NCBI RefSeq assembly: GCF_002205645.1
Contig: NZ_NIOF01000013.1
Span: forward strand, 1-64,000
Source of the DNA: Roseateles aquatilis
GTDB lineage: Bacteria; Pseudomonadota; Gammaproteobacteria; Burkholderiales; Burkholderiaceae_C
Direction of reading: 5' to 3'
DNA: 64,000 bases
Part shown: piece by piece, positions 8,313 through 17,364 of the stretch
Layout of the letters: every line of letters starts with the position of its first letter
Position numbering within the stretch: the stretch's first letter is position 1
Notes under the pieces: model-generated
Told to the model about the DNA's origin: nothing
Database searches by the model: none
The model's input: only the letters and a program-made list of their open reading frames with translations
Made by a program: the position numbers and the translations under genes

Positions 8313-9029
8313 ATGACAGGCACCCTCATCCTGAACGCCGAGGAACTGGCCGCGCTGCCGGCCTCGGAGCGCATCCGCTACCGGCTGGTCCAGGCCGGCC
8401 AGCGTTATCACGCCAACGACAACATCTCCGGTTTCGTCCAGGACGGTGAGCTGGAGCAATTGCAGGCCGAGGTCCAGGCCCGCATGCAGGAGGTGCTGCA
8501 GGCACTGGTGATCGACACCCAGAGCGATCACAACACGCAGGACACGGCCAAGCGCGTCGCCAAGATGTTCGTGCGCGAGGTCTTCGCGGGGCGTTACGCG
8601 GCGGCGCCGGCAGTGACCGAATTCCCCAACGCGGAGCGGCTCAACGAGCTCATGATCGTCGGCCCGATCACGGTGCGCAGCGCCTGCTCGCACCACCTGT
8701 GCCCGATCATCGGCAAGGTCTGGATCGGCCTGCTGCCCAACGAGCATTCCAACCTGATCGGCCTGTCCAAGTACGTCCGCCTGACCGAGTGGATCATGAG
8801 CCGCCCGCAGATCCAGGAAGAGGCGGTGATCATGCTGGCCAACGAGCTGCAGGACCGCGTCAAGCCCGACGGCCTGGCCATCGTCATGGACGCGGACCAC
8901 TTCTGCATGCACTGGCGCGGCGTCAAGGACATGGACTCCACGATGACCAACAGCGTCATGCGCGGCTCCTTCCTCAAGGACGCGACGCTGCGCGCGGAGT
9001 TCCTGGCGCTGATGCGCAAGAAGGGCTGA
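8313..9029 (+). CDS. folE: GTP cyclohydrolase I
   Basis: 238 residues from the ATG beginning MTGTLILNAEELAAL; a longer in-frame ORF starts at 8223 but adds no family-like sequence. It converts GTP to 7,8-dihydroneopterin triphosphate, the entry point to folate and also to queuosine. Zinc-binding residues are visible in RSACSHHLCPIIGK and in DHFCMHWRGVKD. The fold signature NTQDTAKRVAKMFV and the closing DSTMTNSVMRGSF are typical. The CSHHLCPI variant (rather than CEHHLLPF) is a subgroup form. It is divergent from rsmB and convergent with the lemA-queC pair, and queC uses the same pteridine pool. Confidence 0.93.
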   Translation: MTGTLILNAEELAALPASERIRYRLVQAGQRYHANDNISGFVQDGELEQLQAEVQARMQEVLQALVIDTQSDHNTQDTAKRVAKMFVREVFAGRYAAAPAVTEFPNAERLNELMIVGPITVRSACSHHLCPIIGKVWIGLLPNEHSNLIGLSKYVRLTEWIMSRPQIQEEAVIMLANELQDRVKPDGLAIVMDADHFCMHWRGVKDMDSTMTNSVMRGSFLKDATLRAEFLALMRKKG

Positions 9030-9057
9030 GGGCCGGGCCTTCGGCCGTCCGCCGGCC

Positions 9058-9600
9058 TTACAGGCTCCTGGCCTCGCTGAACCCCACGAAGCTCATCAGC
9101 ACCCGGGTCGGGAACTGACGCACTGCTGCGTTGTAAGCGGTGACCGCCTGGTTGAAGACCTGGCGCGAGAACGCTCGCTGGCGTTCGATCAGCTTGAGCT
9201 CGTCGACGGCGGCGCTCAATTCCGGATCGGCATTGAGCTCGGCCTGGTGCTCCACCAGCGACACCAGCCGCGTCAGCGCCGCGCCGTGCACCGCCGCGGC
9301 GACCGCCAGTTGCGCCACCGGATCGGCCGCGTAGGGCCGCGCGCGCACCGCCTGGGTCGCCGCCTTCGCGTCCGCCTGCGTGGCGGCCAGCGCGTCCAGG
9401 CTGGCCTGCTCGCTGGGCAGGCGCTCGCGCAGCCGCTCCAGCAGCAGATCGCCATGCGCGAAGCGGCGCGTCAACGCGTCGTCCAGTTGCGCGAAGGCCT
9501 TGGCGATCTCGTTGCGCAGCTGCATCACGCGGTTGTAGGCGCCGATGCTCCAGAACAGCAGCACCGCGCCCAGTCCCCACAACCACCAGTTCCAGTGCAT
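9058..9600 (-). CDS. LemA family protein
   Basis: 180 residues. One N-terminal membrane helix (WWLWGLGAVLLFWSIGAYN) is followed by a long helical cytoplasmic or periplasmic domain and the characteristic LemA ending (FNQAVTAYNAAVRQFPTRVL then GFSEA). The start overlaps the queC stop in a TGATG arrangement, so translation is probably coupled. The biochemical role of LemA proteins is not established, though some affect membrane protein turnover or sensing. Longer upstream ORF extension through queC is a frame shadow. Confidence 0.85.
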   Translation of the reverse strand: MHWNWWLWGLGAVLLFWSIGAYNRVMQLRNEIAKAFAQLDDALTRRFAHGDLLLERLRERLPSEQASLDALAATQADAKAATQAVRARPYAADPVAQLAVAAAVHGAALTRLVSLVEHQAELNADPELSAAVDELKLIERQRAFSRQVFNQAVTAYNAAVRQFPTRVLMSFVGFSEARSL

Positions 9601-10370
9601 CACGCGCCCACCGGCGCCGCGGCTCCGCTGGCCCTGGCTTGCTGGAACTCGCGCCAGCCCTTGGCCCGCAGCTCGCAGGCGGGGCAGTGGCCGCAGCCCC
9701 AGCCCCAGTCGTGACGCGTCTGGCGCTCGCCGAGGTAGCAGGTGTGCGTGTGCTCGACGATCAGCGCGTTCATCGCTTCGCCGCCCAGGGTCTCGGTCAA
9801 GGCCCAGGTCTGCGCCTTGGTCAGGAACATCAGCGGCGTCTCCAGCGTCATCGGCGCGTCCAGCCCCAGGCTCAACGCCACCTGCAGCGCCTTGAGCGTG
9901 TTGTCGCGGCAATCGGGGTAGCCGGAGAAATCGGTCTCGCACATGCCGCCCACCAGCACCGAGGCGCCGCGCCGGTAGGCCAGCGTCGCCGCGAAGGTCA
10001 GGAACAGCAGGTTGCGGCCCGGCACGAAGGTGTTGGGCAGGCCGTTGGCCTGCAGCTCGATCGCGCGCTCCTGCGTCAGCGCGGTGTCGGAGATCTGGCC
10101 CAGCAGGCTCAGGTCCAGCAGGTGATCGGCGCCCAGCTTGGGCGCCCAGTGCGGGAAGCGCGTGACGATCTGGTCGCGCACGACCTGGCGGCAGTCCAGC
10201 TCCACGCGGTGGCGCTGGCCGTAGTCGAAGCCCAGCGTCTCCACCTCGGCGAAGCGGTCCAACGCCCAGGCCAGGCAGGCGGTCGAATCCTGGCCGCCGG
10301 AGAACAGCACCAGCGCCTTGCGGCGCGAGGCGTGGACGGCGGGAATGGGCGAAGCGGCGGCGTTGGACAT
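9600..10370 (-). CDS. queC: 7-cyano-7-deazaguanine (preQ0) synthase
   Basis: 256 residues from MSNAAASP; the longer ORF to 10451 enters the divergent promoter region. ATP-dependent conversion of 7-carboxy-7-deazaguanine to preQ0 in queuosine biosynthesis. The PP-loop ATP-binding motif [18 protein letters not shown] is near residue 20. [21 protein letters not shown] and the zinc-binding cysteine cluster [12 protein letters not shown] are near the C-terminus. Another family mark is [13 protein letters not shown]. It is translationally coupled to lemA and divergent from the DUF4139 gene, with 80 bases between starts. Confidence 0.95.
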   Translation of the reverse strand: MSNAAASPIPAVHASRRKALVLFSGGQDSTACLAWALDRFAEVETLGFDYGQRHRVELDCRQVVRDQIVTRFPHWAPKLGADHLLDLSLLGQISDTALTQERAIELQANGLPNTFVPGRNLLFLTFAATLAYRRGASVLVGGMCETDFSGYPDCRDNTLKALQVALSLGLDAPMTLETPLMFLTKAQTWALTETLGGEAMNALIVEHTHTCYLGERQTRHDWGWGCGHCPACELRAKGWREFQQARASGAAAPVGA

Positions 10371-10450
10371 GAGGTCGACATCAGCGGAAACGGCAGGTCG
10401 GAAGTGTGCCAGCACCGTGATAGCGTCGCCGACCTGAAGGAGGAAAAGCA

Positions 10451-12061
10451 ATGCAACGACTGTTCACGACACTCGCCATCGCGGCCGCCACGACGGCCGT
10501 CACCGGCCCGGCCGCGGCCGCCACGGGGGCCGCCGCCGGCGCGCCGACGGCGGGCTCGTCCACCATCTCCCAGGTGCTGCTCTATCCCGGCGGCGCGCAG
10601 GTGGACCGCGCGCAGCGGGTGCCGGCCGGCGCGACGCAGGCCCGCTTCACCTGCCTGCCGGCGGAGCTGGAGCGCGACGCGCTGCAAGTGCGCGCGCCCG
10701 CCGGCATGAACCTGGGCGAGCTCAAGATCGAACGCGTCGCCCGCGATACCCTGCCCGAATGTCGCCAGCGCGATGCGCGCCTGCGCGAGGTCGAGCAGCA
10801 GCGCGCCGGCGTCGAGGCCGACATCGCCGGCGTCGACGCGGCGCTGGCCTACCTGAAGGGCCTGTCGGATCGCGAGGCGCGCCCCGGTCCGGCCTTGGCC
10901 GCGAGCCTGGACACCCTGCGCCGCAACGCGCAAGAACTGACCCTGCGGCGCCAGGCGCTGCGGGAGCGCTTCAACGACCTGGGCAACGAGCTGGCGGCCG
11001 CCAAGGCTGCCGCGCCGACGGCGTCGAGCCACGTGTCGGTGGTGACGCTGCGCCTGTCCACGAGCGAGGGCGGCGAGCTCGGCCTGTCCTACCGCCTGAG
11101 CGGCGCCGGCTGGCAGCCGCAGTACCGCGCGCGCCTGGACACGGCCAGCGGCGCGCTGTCGATCGAGCGTCTGGCGCAGATCGCGCAGACCAGCGGCGAG
11201 GACTGGACCGACGTCAAGCTCAAGCTGTCGACGGTGCGCCCCCGCCAGGCGGCGGGGCTCGATCCGCTGCAGCCGTGGACCTTGTCGCTGGAGCGGCCCG
11301 AGCCGGTGGCGCAGCGCGTGCGCATGGCCGTGATGCCGGCGCCCGCGATGCTGGCCGCGCCCGCGAAGGACCTGAGCGAGGTGCGGGTCACCGGCTCCGT
11401 CGTCACCGCGGTGACGAGCTTCGACCCGAGCGTCTTCGAAGGCGAGTTCGGCGCCGAGTACGACCTGCCCCAGCGCGTCACGCTGCGCGCGGACGGCGCG
11501 ATGTCCACGGTCAGCCTCGGGGTCATGTCGGCGACCGCGCGCGTGCTGGCGCGCGTGCAGCCGCGCATCGAGCCGGCCGCCTACCTGGTGGCGGAGCTGC
11601 CGCGCCCGCAGGGCTCCTGGCCGATGGGGGCGGTGCAACTGTTCCGCGATAACGCGCTGATCGGACAAGTGCCGTTGCAGTTCGGCGGCGAGGCGACGTG
11701 GACGTTGCCCTTCGGCGTCGACGACCGCCTGCGGGTGCGCGTCGAGCCGGACAAGCGCGAGGGCGCCAACACCGGCCTGATCGGCTCGCGGCGCGAGCTG
11801 GTCGTGACGCGCCAGTGGCAGGTGGAGAACCTGCGCGGCCGGCCGGTCACGTTGCAGGTGCTGGAGCCCGCGCCCGTGCCGGAGCACGAGGACATCCGCG
11901 TGCAGACGCAGTTCACGCCGCCGGTCACGAAGGCCGATTGGCACGATCAGCGCGGCATCCAGTCGTGGGAGCTGCCGCTGGCGCCGAACCAGACGCAGCG
12001 CTTCCAGGCGGTCTACCGGATCAGCGTGCCGAAGGACGCCTACGTGTCCAACCTGCCCTGA
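10451..12061 (+). CDS. DUF4139 (MuiA-like) exported protein
   Basis: 536 residues. Signal peptide [24 protein letters not shown] is preceded by an AGGAGG-type site (AAGGAGGAAAAGCA before the ATG). An N-terminal DUF4140-like beta region ([20 protein letters not shown]) is followed by a coiled coil (about 95-185, [20 protein letters not shown]) and the DUF4139 beta domain ([35 protein letters not shown]). This is the layout of the mucoidy-inhibitor A family. Function is unknown beyond envelope localisation. An insertion near residue 315 contains [10 protein letters not shown], which resembles a TonB box. It is convergent with proA across a perfect 19-bp hairpin. Confidence 0.85.
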   Translation: MQRLFTTLAIAAATTAVTGPAAAATGAAAGAPTAGSSTISQVLLYPGGAQVDRAQRVPAGATQARFTCLPAELERDALQVRAPAGMNLGELKIERVARDTLPECRQRDARLREVEQQRAGVEADIAGVDAALAYLKGLSDREARPGPALAASLDTLRRNAQELTLRRQALRERFNDLGNELAAAKAAAPTASSHVSVVTLRLSTSEGGELGLSYRLSGAGWQPQYRARLDTASGALSIERLAQIAQTSGEDWTDVKLKLSTVRPRQAAGLDPLQPWTLSLERPEPVAQRVRMAVMPAPAMLAAPAKDLSEVRVTGSVVTAVTSFDPSVFEGEFGAEYDLPQRVTLRADGAMSTVSLGVMSATARVLARVQPRIEPAAYLVAELPRPQGSWPMGAVQLFRDNALIGQVPLQFGGEATWTLPFGVDDRLRVRVEPDKREGANTGLIGSRRELVVTRQWQVENLRGRPVTLQVLEPAPVPEHEDIRVQTQFTPPVTKADWHDQRGIQSWELPLAPNQTQRFQAVYRISVPKDAYVSNLP

Positions 12062-12079
12062 GCAACGAGCAACGAGCAA

Positions 12080-12122
12080 CGAGCCTTCAGCGCCGGGCGT
12101 CATGCCCGGCGCTGAAGGCTCG
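12080..12122. terminator. Perfect 19-bp hairpin between convergent genes
   Basis: Arms 12080-12098 and 12104-12122 are exact reverse complements around the loop GTCAT. It lies between the stop of the DUF4139 gene and the stop of proA. No T-tract follows on either strand, so it may act bidirectionally as a transcript end or stabiliser rather than as a textbook intrinsic terminator. Confidence 0.6.
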
Positions 12123-12194
12123 TGCTCGGCGGCCCGATGCCGTGCGTCGTGCTTCCGGACAAGGGCTCGGGGCGCCCGGCGCGGGGCGGACGGA

Positions 12195-13463
12195 TCAGCG
12201 CCTGATCTCGCCCTGCCCCAGCACCACCCACTTCATCGACGTCAGCCCCTCCAGCCCGACCGGGCCGCGGGCGTGGAACTTGTCGGTAGAGATGCCGATC
12301 TCAGCGCCCAGGCCGTACTCGAAGCCGTCGGCGAAGCGCGTGCTGGCGTTGACCATCACGCTGGCCGAATCGACCTCGCGCAGGAAGCGCATCGCGTGGA
12401 CGTGGTTCGTCGTCAGGATCGCGTCGGTGTGATGCGAGCCGTGGCGGTTGATGTGGGCGATGGCCTCGTCCAGGTCGTCCACCACCTTGATGCTGATGAT
12501 CGGGGCCAGGTACTCGGTGTCCCAGTCCTCGGGCGTGGCGGGCTTGAGCAGATCGCGCGGCACCGCATCCAGCAGCGCGAGCGCGCGCTCGCAGCCGCGC
12601 ATCTCGACGCCCTTGGCCGCGAACACCATGCCGATGCGGGGCAGGAAGTCCGCCGCCCGCGCCGCGTGGACCAGCAGCGACTCGGTCGCGTTGCAGGGGC
12701 TGTACTTCTGCGTCTTGGCGTTGTCCACGACCGCCACCGCCAGGTCCAGGTCGACCTCGGCGTCGACGTAGCTGTGGCAGTTGCCGTCCAGGTGCTTGAT
12801 GACCGGCACGCGGGCCTCGCGGCTGATGCGCTCGATCAGCCCCTTGCCGCCGCGCGGGATGATGACGTCGACGAAGGCCGGCATCGCGATCAGCAGGCCG
12901 ACCGCGGCGCGGTCGGTGGTGTTGATCAACTGCACGGCGTCGCGCGGCAGGCCGGCTTCCTCCAGGCTGTCGCCCACCAGCGCGGCCAGCGCCAGGTTGC
13001 TGTGCAGCGCCTCGGAGCCGCCGCGCAGGATGCAGGCGTTGCCGCTCTTGATGGCCAGCGACGCGGCCTCGATGGTCACGTTCGGGCGGCTCTCGTAGAT
13101 CATGCCGAACACGCCCAGCGGCACGCGCATGTGGCCGACGCCGATGCCGGTCGGGCGGCGCTTCACGCCGGTGATCTCGCCGATCGGGTCGGGCATCGCG
13201 GCGATCTGCTTGCAGCCCTCGGCCACCGTGGCCAGGATCTTGTCGTTCAGCTTGAGCCGGTCCAGCAGCGGCGCATCCAGCTCGCGGGCGCCGGCCAGGT
13301 CGCGCGCGTTGGCCTCGGCCAGCGCCGGGCCGGCCTCGCGCAGGCGGCGGGCCAGCGCCTGCAGGGCGTGGTCCTTGGCGGCGGTCGGCGCGGCGGCCAT
13401 CAGCGTGGCGGCACGGCGGGCAGCCTCGCCGACGCCGGTCATGTAGGCGGCTAGATCGGTCAT
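12195..13463 (-). CDS. proA: Glutamate-5-semialdehyde dehydrogenase (gamma-glutamyl phosphate reductase)
   Basis: 422 residues from [14 protein letters not shown]; the ORF extension to 13610 is unlikely. It performs NADPH-dependent reduction of gamma-glutamyl phosphate, the second step of proline synthesis. Visible family marks: [31 protein letters not shown], the [10 protein letters not shown] strand, and catalytic Cys257 in [14 protein letters not shown], with HLDGNCH before it. Length is normal. It has no proB neighbour. The upstream 240 bases separate it from the divergent BlaI-type gene. Confidence 0.95.
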   Translation of the reverse strand: MTDLAAYMTGVGEAARRAATLMAAAPTAAKDHALQALARRLREAGPALAEANARDLAGARELDAPLLDRLKLNDKILATVAEGCKQIAAMPDPIGEITGVKRRPTGIGVGHMRVPLGVFGMIYESRPNVTIEAASLAIKSGNACILRGGSEALHSNLALAALVGDSLEEAGLPRDAVQLINTTDRAAVGLLIAMPAFVDVIIPRGGKGLIERISREARVPVIKHLDGNCHSYVDAEVDLDLAVAVVDNAKTQKYSPCNATESLLVHAARAADFLPRIGMVFAAKGVEMRGCERALALLDAVPRDLLKPATPEDWDTEYLAPIISIKVVDDLDEAIAHINRHGSHHTDAILTTNHVHAMRFLREVDSASVMVNASTRFADGFEYGLGAEIGISTDKFHARGPVGLEGLTSMKWVVLGQGEIRR

Positions 13464-13612
13464 GCCGGGATTCTGACCGATGCCCCGTCGCCAGCCCGCC
13501 GCGGGGCCGACGGCCGTGGCGGCGCAGCCATCGCAAGGCGCAAGGCCTGCCTTCGCCGCGGCCTCCGGGTTTGTCCCTGGTATCCGCTGCTTGCCTCGCC
13601 CGGCGTTCATCT

Positions 13613-13640
13613 TCTACAGTCGTAGTACGACATGTGTAGA
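13613..13640. promoter_or_regulatory. Palindromic candidate operator for the BlaI-type repressor
   Basis: TCTACA (13613-13618) and TGTAGA (13635-13640) form outer half-sites. Between them GTCGTA-G-TACGAC (13619-13631) is a perfect 13-base palindrome. BlaI/MecI-family repressors bind dyads with TACA/TGTA half-sites, so this is a strong candidate autoregulatory operator, 68 bases before the repressor start. The assignment rests on dyad symmetry and position only. Confidence 0.55.
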
Positions 13641-13707
13641 GCACACGTGGCGACGGACACGGCCGGAATGATCCGGCGAGCGCGCCGCGCCGGATGGGGA
13701 GCAGGAC

Positions 13708-14121
13708 ATGGATGAATCGATCGATACCGCGGATGCCAAGGGCGATGTGTCCCTGAGCGAGCTCCAGCTGGCGCTGATGCGCGTGCTGTGGGAGCGCGGC
13801 CACGCCAGCACCGCGGAGGTGGCCGAGGCGCTGCGCGACCAGCAGCGTCCGTTGGCCCACACGACGGTGGCGACGCTGCTGACGCGGCTGGAAAAGCGCG
13901 GCCTGATCGTCAGCGAGCGCGATGGTCGCGCGCTGGTCTACCGCCCCGCGGTGAGCGAGCCGCAGGTGCAGCGCTCGATGGTGTCCGGGCTGCTGAGCAC
14001 GCTCTTCGGCGGCCGGCCCGAGGCGCTGCTGAGCCATCTGGTGGAGGAGGGCGAGCTCGGCGACGACGACCTCGCCAGGATGCGCGCGATGCTGCAGAAG
14101 AAGGGGGGCCGCCATGCTTGA
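13708..14121 (+). CDS. BlaI/MecI/CopY family transcriptional repressor
   Basis: 137 residues. The N-terminal winged helix runs LSELQLALMRVLWERGHAST, AEVAEALRDQQRPLAHTTVATLLTRLEKRGLI, then the wing VSERDGRALVYRPAVSE. A C-terminal dimerisation helix region of about 60 residues follows. The family represses its own operon and is inactivated by proteolysis triggered by a BlaR1-type membrane peptidase. Its coding end overlaps the start of exactly such a peptidase by eight bases, so the two are one operon and translationally coupled. No beta-lactamase gene is adjacent, so the regulated target is unknown. Confidence 0.92.
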   Translation: MDESIDTADAKGDVSLSELQLALMRVLWERGHASTAEVAEALRDQQRPLAHTTVATLLTRLEKRGLIVSERDGRALVYRPAVSEPQVQRSMVSGLLSTLFGGRPEALLSHLVEEGELGDDDLARMRAMLQKKGGRHA

Positions 14122-16528
14122 AGCGCTCACCGGTTGGTTGTTGAACTACCTCGTCCACAGCACCGTGCTGCTGGGCGGCGTGTGGGCGCTGGAGCGCCTG
14201 GGCGTGCTGCGGCAGCCCGTCTGGCGCGAGGCCTTCTGGCGCTGCGCCTTCTTCGGCGCGGTGGTGACGGCCAGCGCCCAGCCGCTGCTGCAGGGCCAGC
14301 GCATCGAGCTGCCGGGCAGTTGGAACGATGTCGCCGTCGCGGCGGCGCCGACCACGGCGGAAAGCGTCGACGCCGACATGGCCGATCCGAGCGGGGCCGC
14401 GGCGCCCGTGCCGATGCCCAGGCCGGAGCCCTCACCCACGCCGGCGCCGGTGGTGAACTCGGTCCCGACGCGCGCTCCGGTCGTGGGGGCTGCCGATGCC
14501 CAGCGCGACGGGTCCACCGACGGTCTCCGTGTCGCCGCCGATCGGCCGCTCGGTGCTGGATTCGTCGCGGCCTTGGGCCACAGCGGGGAACTGCGCGACG
14601 CCGTGGCGGCGTTCGTGCTGGCGTGGCCGATCGTGGCGCTGCTGGGCCTGGCATCGACGCTGGTGCGCTGGCTGGCGCTGCGCCGTCAGGTGCGGGCGCT
14701 GCCGTTGGCCGACGACCATGAGCTGCGCCAGGCCGCCTTCGAGCTGGCGCAGCGCGCCGGCGTGCCGGTGCCGACGCTGCGCGCCACGCCCCACTGGCCG
14801 AGCCCGCTGGTGGCGCCCGGCGCGCAGATTTGCCTGCCGGCGCGGCTGATGCGCACGCTCGATCCGGGTCAGCGCGTCGCCGTGCTGGCGCACGAGATCG
14901 CCCACCTGCGGCGGCGTGACCTGGCCTGGCGCCTGGGCGCGCGGCTGGTGGCGCAGTTGGGCTGGTTGCAGCCGCTGAACCGGCTGGCGCTGCGCCGCCT
15001 GGACCTGCTCGCCGAACTGGCCTGCGACGCCTGGGCCGCGAGCGAGGCCGGTCCGGTGCCGCTGGCTGAAAGTCTCTACGTCTGCGCGCGTGACCGTGCC
15101 GATGTCCCTGCGCGCCGCGTCGGCCGGTGGCGGCGCGCGCCCGGTGCCATGCCGGCACTGGCCAGCGCGATGGCCGCCGCCCGTTCCCCGTTGATGCAGC
15201 GCATGCAGGCGCTGCTGGAGGAGTCCCCGATGACCGATGCCCCCACTTCCGCCCGGCGCCGTGCCGGACGCTGGCTGCTCGCCGGCGGTCTGTGCGCGCT
15301 GGCGCTCGCCGTGCCCATGATCGTGATCGGCAAGGCGCCGCGCATCAGCCTGGACATCGGCGATGCCGTGTCGCGCCTGGCCAGTACCGGCAAGGTGACG
15401 CGCCAGGTCAGCATCAGCGGCGGTCACGAGCTGCGCGTCACCTATGGCGGCGATCTCGTCTTCAACGAGGACGACACCGACATCGTGTCGCTCGACGACA
15501 AGCTGGTGATCTGGGAGCGCATCGACGGCGTGACCCGCAAGGTCGAGTTCCGCGCCGCGGGCCAGGGCGCCGTGACCCGCCAGTACTGGATCGACGACGA
15601 CGCCAGGCCGATCGACGACACCGCCCGGCAATGGATCGCCGAGCAGGTGTCGAGGGTGGCCGAGACCGCCCAGGGCAGCGAGAAGCGGGCGCGCCGGCTG
15701 CTGGAGCGGGGCGGCGTCGATGCGGTGCTGGCTGATGTCGCCAAGGCGCCGGAGCCGATGATCCGCCGCAGCCGCATCGAGGGGCTGCTCGCCACCGGCC
15801 GGCAGCCGGACGACACCATGATGCGGCTGATCGCCCTGACCGACGACATGGGCGACGAGTTCCAGCGCCGCAACGCGCTCACCTCGCTGATCGAGCACCA
15901 GGCACTGACGCCGGCGCAGCAGCGCGCGGTGCTGGAGGCGGTCGGCAAGCTGAGCGTCGATTTCGATCGGCGCGAGGTGCTGGTGGCGATGTCGCCCAAG
16001 CTCTCGGAAGACGCCGCGGTGATGGCCGCGTGGCGGCAGGCCGTGCAAGGCATCGGCGGCGACTTCGAGAAGCGCATGGCGATCGTCTCGCTGCTGGAGG
16101 ACGGCGCGTCCAGGAACGCGGCGGGCCGGGTCGACACGGCGCTGGCGGCGAGCCTGCTCGTGCAGGGCGACTTCGAGCGCCGCACCGTGCTGGAGTCGGT
16201 CAGCCGCCAGTTGCACGGCGGCGTCGCCGCGCACGCGGCGCGTTACGCCGACGCGGCCAGGACCATGTCCAGCGACTTCGAGCGCCGCACCGCGTTGACC
16301 GCGCTGATGGACGAGGCCCAGGTCGATCGGGAGGTCGCGCTGCAGGTGCTGCGCGGCATGGACGGCATGAGCGCCGGTTTCGACCGCGCCGAGCTGCTGA
16401 TGTCGCTCGCCGGGCACATGCCCGCGGACGCCGCGTTGATCGCGCAATACCGCCAGGCCGCGCGCGGCCTGAGCGCGCACGATCGCGGCCGCGTCGAGGC
16501 GGCGATCGATCACCTGACGCCGTCCTGA
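14114..16528 (+). CDS. M56 (BlaR1-like) membrane metallopeptidase with C-terminal repeat domain
   Basis: 804 residues. Hydrophobic segments lie near residues 5-28, 38-55 and 160-185. A cytoplasmic gluzincin domain has zinc motif HEIAH at 260-264 and third-ligand region LAELACDAWA near 300. A fourth membrane segment (WLLAGGLCALALAVPMIVIG) is near 390. Instead of the penicillin-binding sensor of BlaR1, the outer part has a beta-like stretch (ISGGHELRVTYGGDLVFNEDD) and, from about residue 579, six or seven repeats of about 35 residues. Each repeat begins with a variant of S-x-DFERR-x-x-L-x-x-L, likely paired helices. It probably senses an extracytoplasmic signal and cleaves the BlaI-type partner. 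The ligand is unknown. Confidence 0.85.
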   Translation: MLEALTGWLLNYLVHSTVLLGGVWALERLGVLRQPVWREAFWRCAFFGAVVTASAQPLLQGQRIELPGSWNDVAVAAAPTTAESVDADMADPSGAAAPVPMPRPEPSPTPAPVVNSVPTRAPVVGAADAQRDGSTDGLRVAADRPLGAGFVAALGHSGELRDAVAAFVLAWPIVALLGLASTLVRWLALRRQVRALPLADDHELRQAAFELAQRAGVPVPTLRATPHWPSPLVAPGAQICLPARLMRTLDPGQRVAVLAHEIAHLRRRDLAWRLGARLVAQLGWLQPLNRLALRRLDLLAELACDAWAASEAGPVPLAESLYVCARDRADVPARRVGRWRRAPGAMPALASAMAAARSPLMQRMQALLEESPMTDAPTSARRRAGRWLLAGGLCALALAVPMIVIGKAPRISLDIGDAVSRLASTGKVTRQVSISGGHELRVTYGGDLVFNEDDTDIVSLDDKLVIWERIDGVTRKVEFRAAGQGAVTRQYWIDDDARPIDDTARQWIAEQVSRVAETAQGSEKRARRLLERGGVDAVLADVAKAPEPMIRRSRIEGLLATGRQPDDTMMRLIALTDDMGDEFQRRNALTSLIEHQALTPAQQRAVLEAVGKLSVDFDRREVLVAMSPKLSEDAAVMAAWRQAVQGIGGDFEKRMAIVSLLEDGASRNAAGRVDTALAASLLVQGDFERRTVLESVSRQLHGGVAAHAARYADAARTMSSDFERRTALTALMDEAQVDREVALQVLRGMDGMSAGFDRAELLMSLAGHMPADAALIAQYRQAARGLSAHDRGRVEAAIDHLTPS

Positions 16529-16598
16529 TCCCGGCAGGCGACGACCGGCGCGACAGCCAGCGTGACGGCCGGCGGCGCCGGGGCCAGAATGCCGCCTC

Positions 16599-17219
16599 AT
16601 GGCACTGCACACCTGGACCCTCTACCTGCTCACCGTCATCGGCCTGTCGCTGACGCCCGGCCCCAACAGCCTGCTGGTGCTGGCGCACGGGGCCGCGCAC
16701 GGCAGCCGCCGCACCTTGTGGACCATCGGGGGCGGCGCGCTCGGCTTCGCGGCGCTGATCGGGCTGTCGATGCTGGGCATCGGCGCCTTGCTGCAGACGA
16801 CCGCCAGCGCGTTGCTGGTGCTGAAGGTCGTCGGCGGCGCCTACCTGATCTGGCTGGGCGTGCAGCTGTGGCGCTCGCCCGCCATCCAGTTGCGGCCGGC
16901 CGCCGCGGGGACGGCCGGAGGGCGTGTCAACGGGGTGTCGCTGTTCCGCCAGGGCCTGCTCTCGGCCGTCTCCAATCCGAAGGTGCTGCTGTTCTACGGC
17001 GCCTTCCTGCCGCAGTTCATCGATCCGCGGCGGGACTTGCTGCTGCAATTCGTCCAGCTCGCGGCGACCTTCGTGCTGATCGAGGCGGTCGTGGAGTTCC
17101 TGATCGCCAGCCTCGCGCACCGCGTGCGCCCGTGGCTGGAGCGCTCCGGTCGCGGCTTCAACCGCGTGTGCGGCACGCTCTTCGCGATGATGGGCGCGGC
17201 GCTGCCGCTGACCCGCTGA
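16599..17219 (+). CDS. LysE/RhtB family amino-acid exporter
   Basis: 206 residues, about six membrane helices. The N-terminal signature LTPGPNSLLVLAHGAAHGSRR is the LysE/RhtB hallmark, and FRQGLLSAVSNPKVLLFYGAFLPQF is the second conserved loop. It exports amino acids or homoserine-lactone-like compounds in characterised relatives; the substrate here cannot be told. It stands alone, 70 bases after the M56 gene, and is convergent with the M16 peptidase across two strong hairpins. Confidence 0.9.
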   Translation: MALHTWTLYLLTVIGLSLTPGPNSLLVLAHGAAHGSRRTLWTIGGGALGFAALIGLSMLGIGALLQTTASALLVLKVVGGAYLIWLGVQLWRSPAIQLRPAAAGTAGGRVNGVSLFRQGLLSAVSNPKVLLFYGAFLPQFIDPRRDLLLQFVQLAATFVLIEAVVEFLIASLAHRVRPWLERSGRGFNRVCGTLFAMMGAALPLTR

Positions 17220-17233
17220 CCCGCTTGCTCCGC

Positions 17234-17275
17234 GCAATGCAAGACGGGCACCTCGCGGTGCCCGTCTTGCATTGC
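17234..17275. terminator. Perfect 19-bp hairpin, likely bidirectional terminator
   Basis: Arms 17234-17252 and 17257-17275 are exact reverse complements around the tetraloop TCGC, 15 bases after the LysE-family stop. There is no T-tract. It separates convergent transcripts. Confidence 0.65.
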
Positions 17276-17320
17276 TCACGCGGTCGCGCGGTCGACCGGG
17301 CCTGGACCCGACGATCCGCG

Positions 17321-17345
17321 CGGGCCCGGCATGACGCCGGGCCCG
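17321..17345 (-). terminator. 10-bp hairpin after the M16 peptidase gene
   Basis: CGGGCCCGGC (17321-17330) and its exact complement (17336-17345) enclose the loop ATGAC, 20 bases beyond the stop of the M16 gene on the minus strand. The stem is very GC-rich. No T-run follows. Confidence 0.45.
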
Positions 17346-17364
17346 TCTCGACCGTCGAAGCCCC

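Noticed and set aside
12060-12080. Three tandem copies of GAGCAAC at the DUF4139 stop codon
   Set aside because: Too short and isolated to be more than local slippage. Only the adjacent hairpin is reported.
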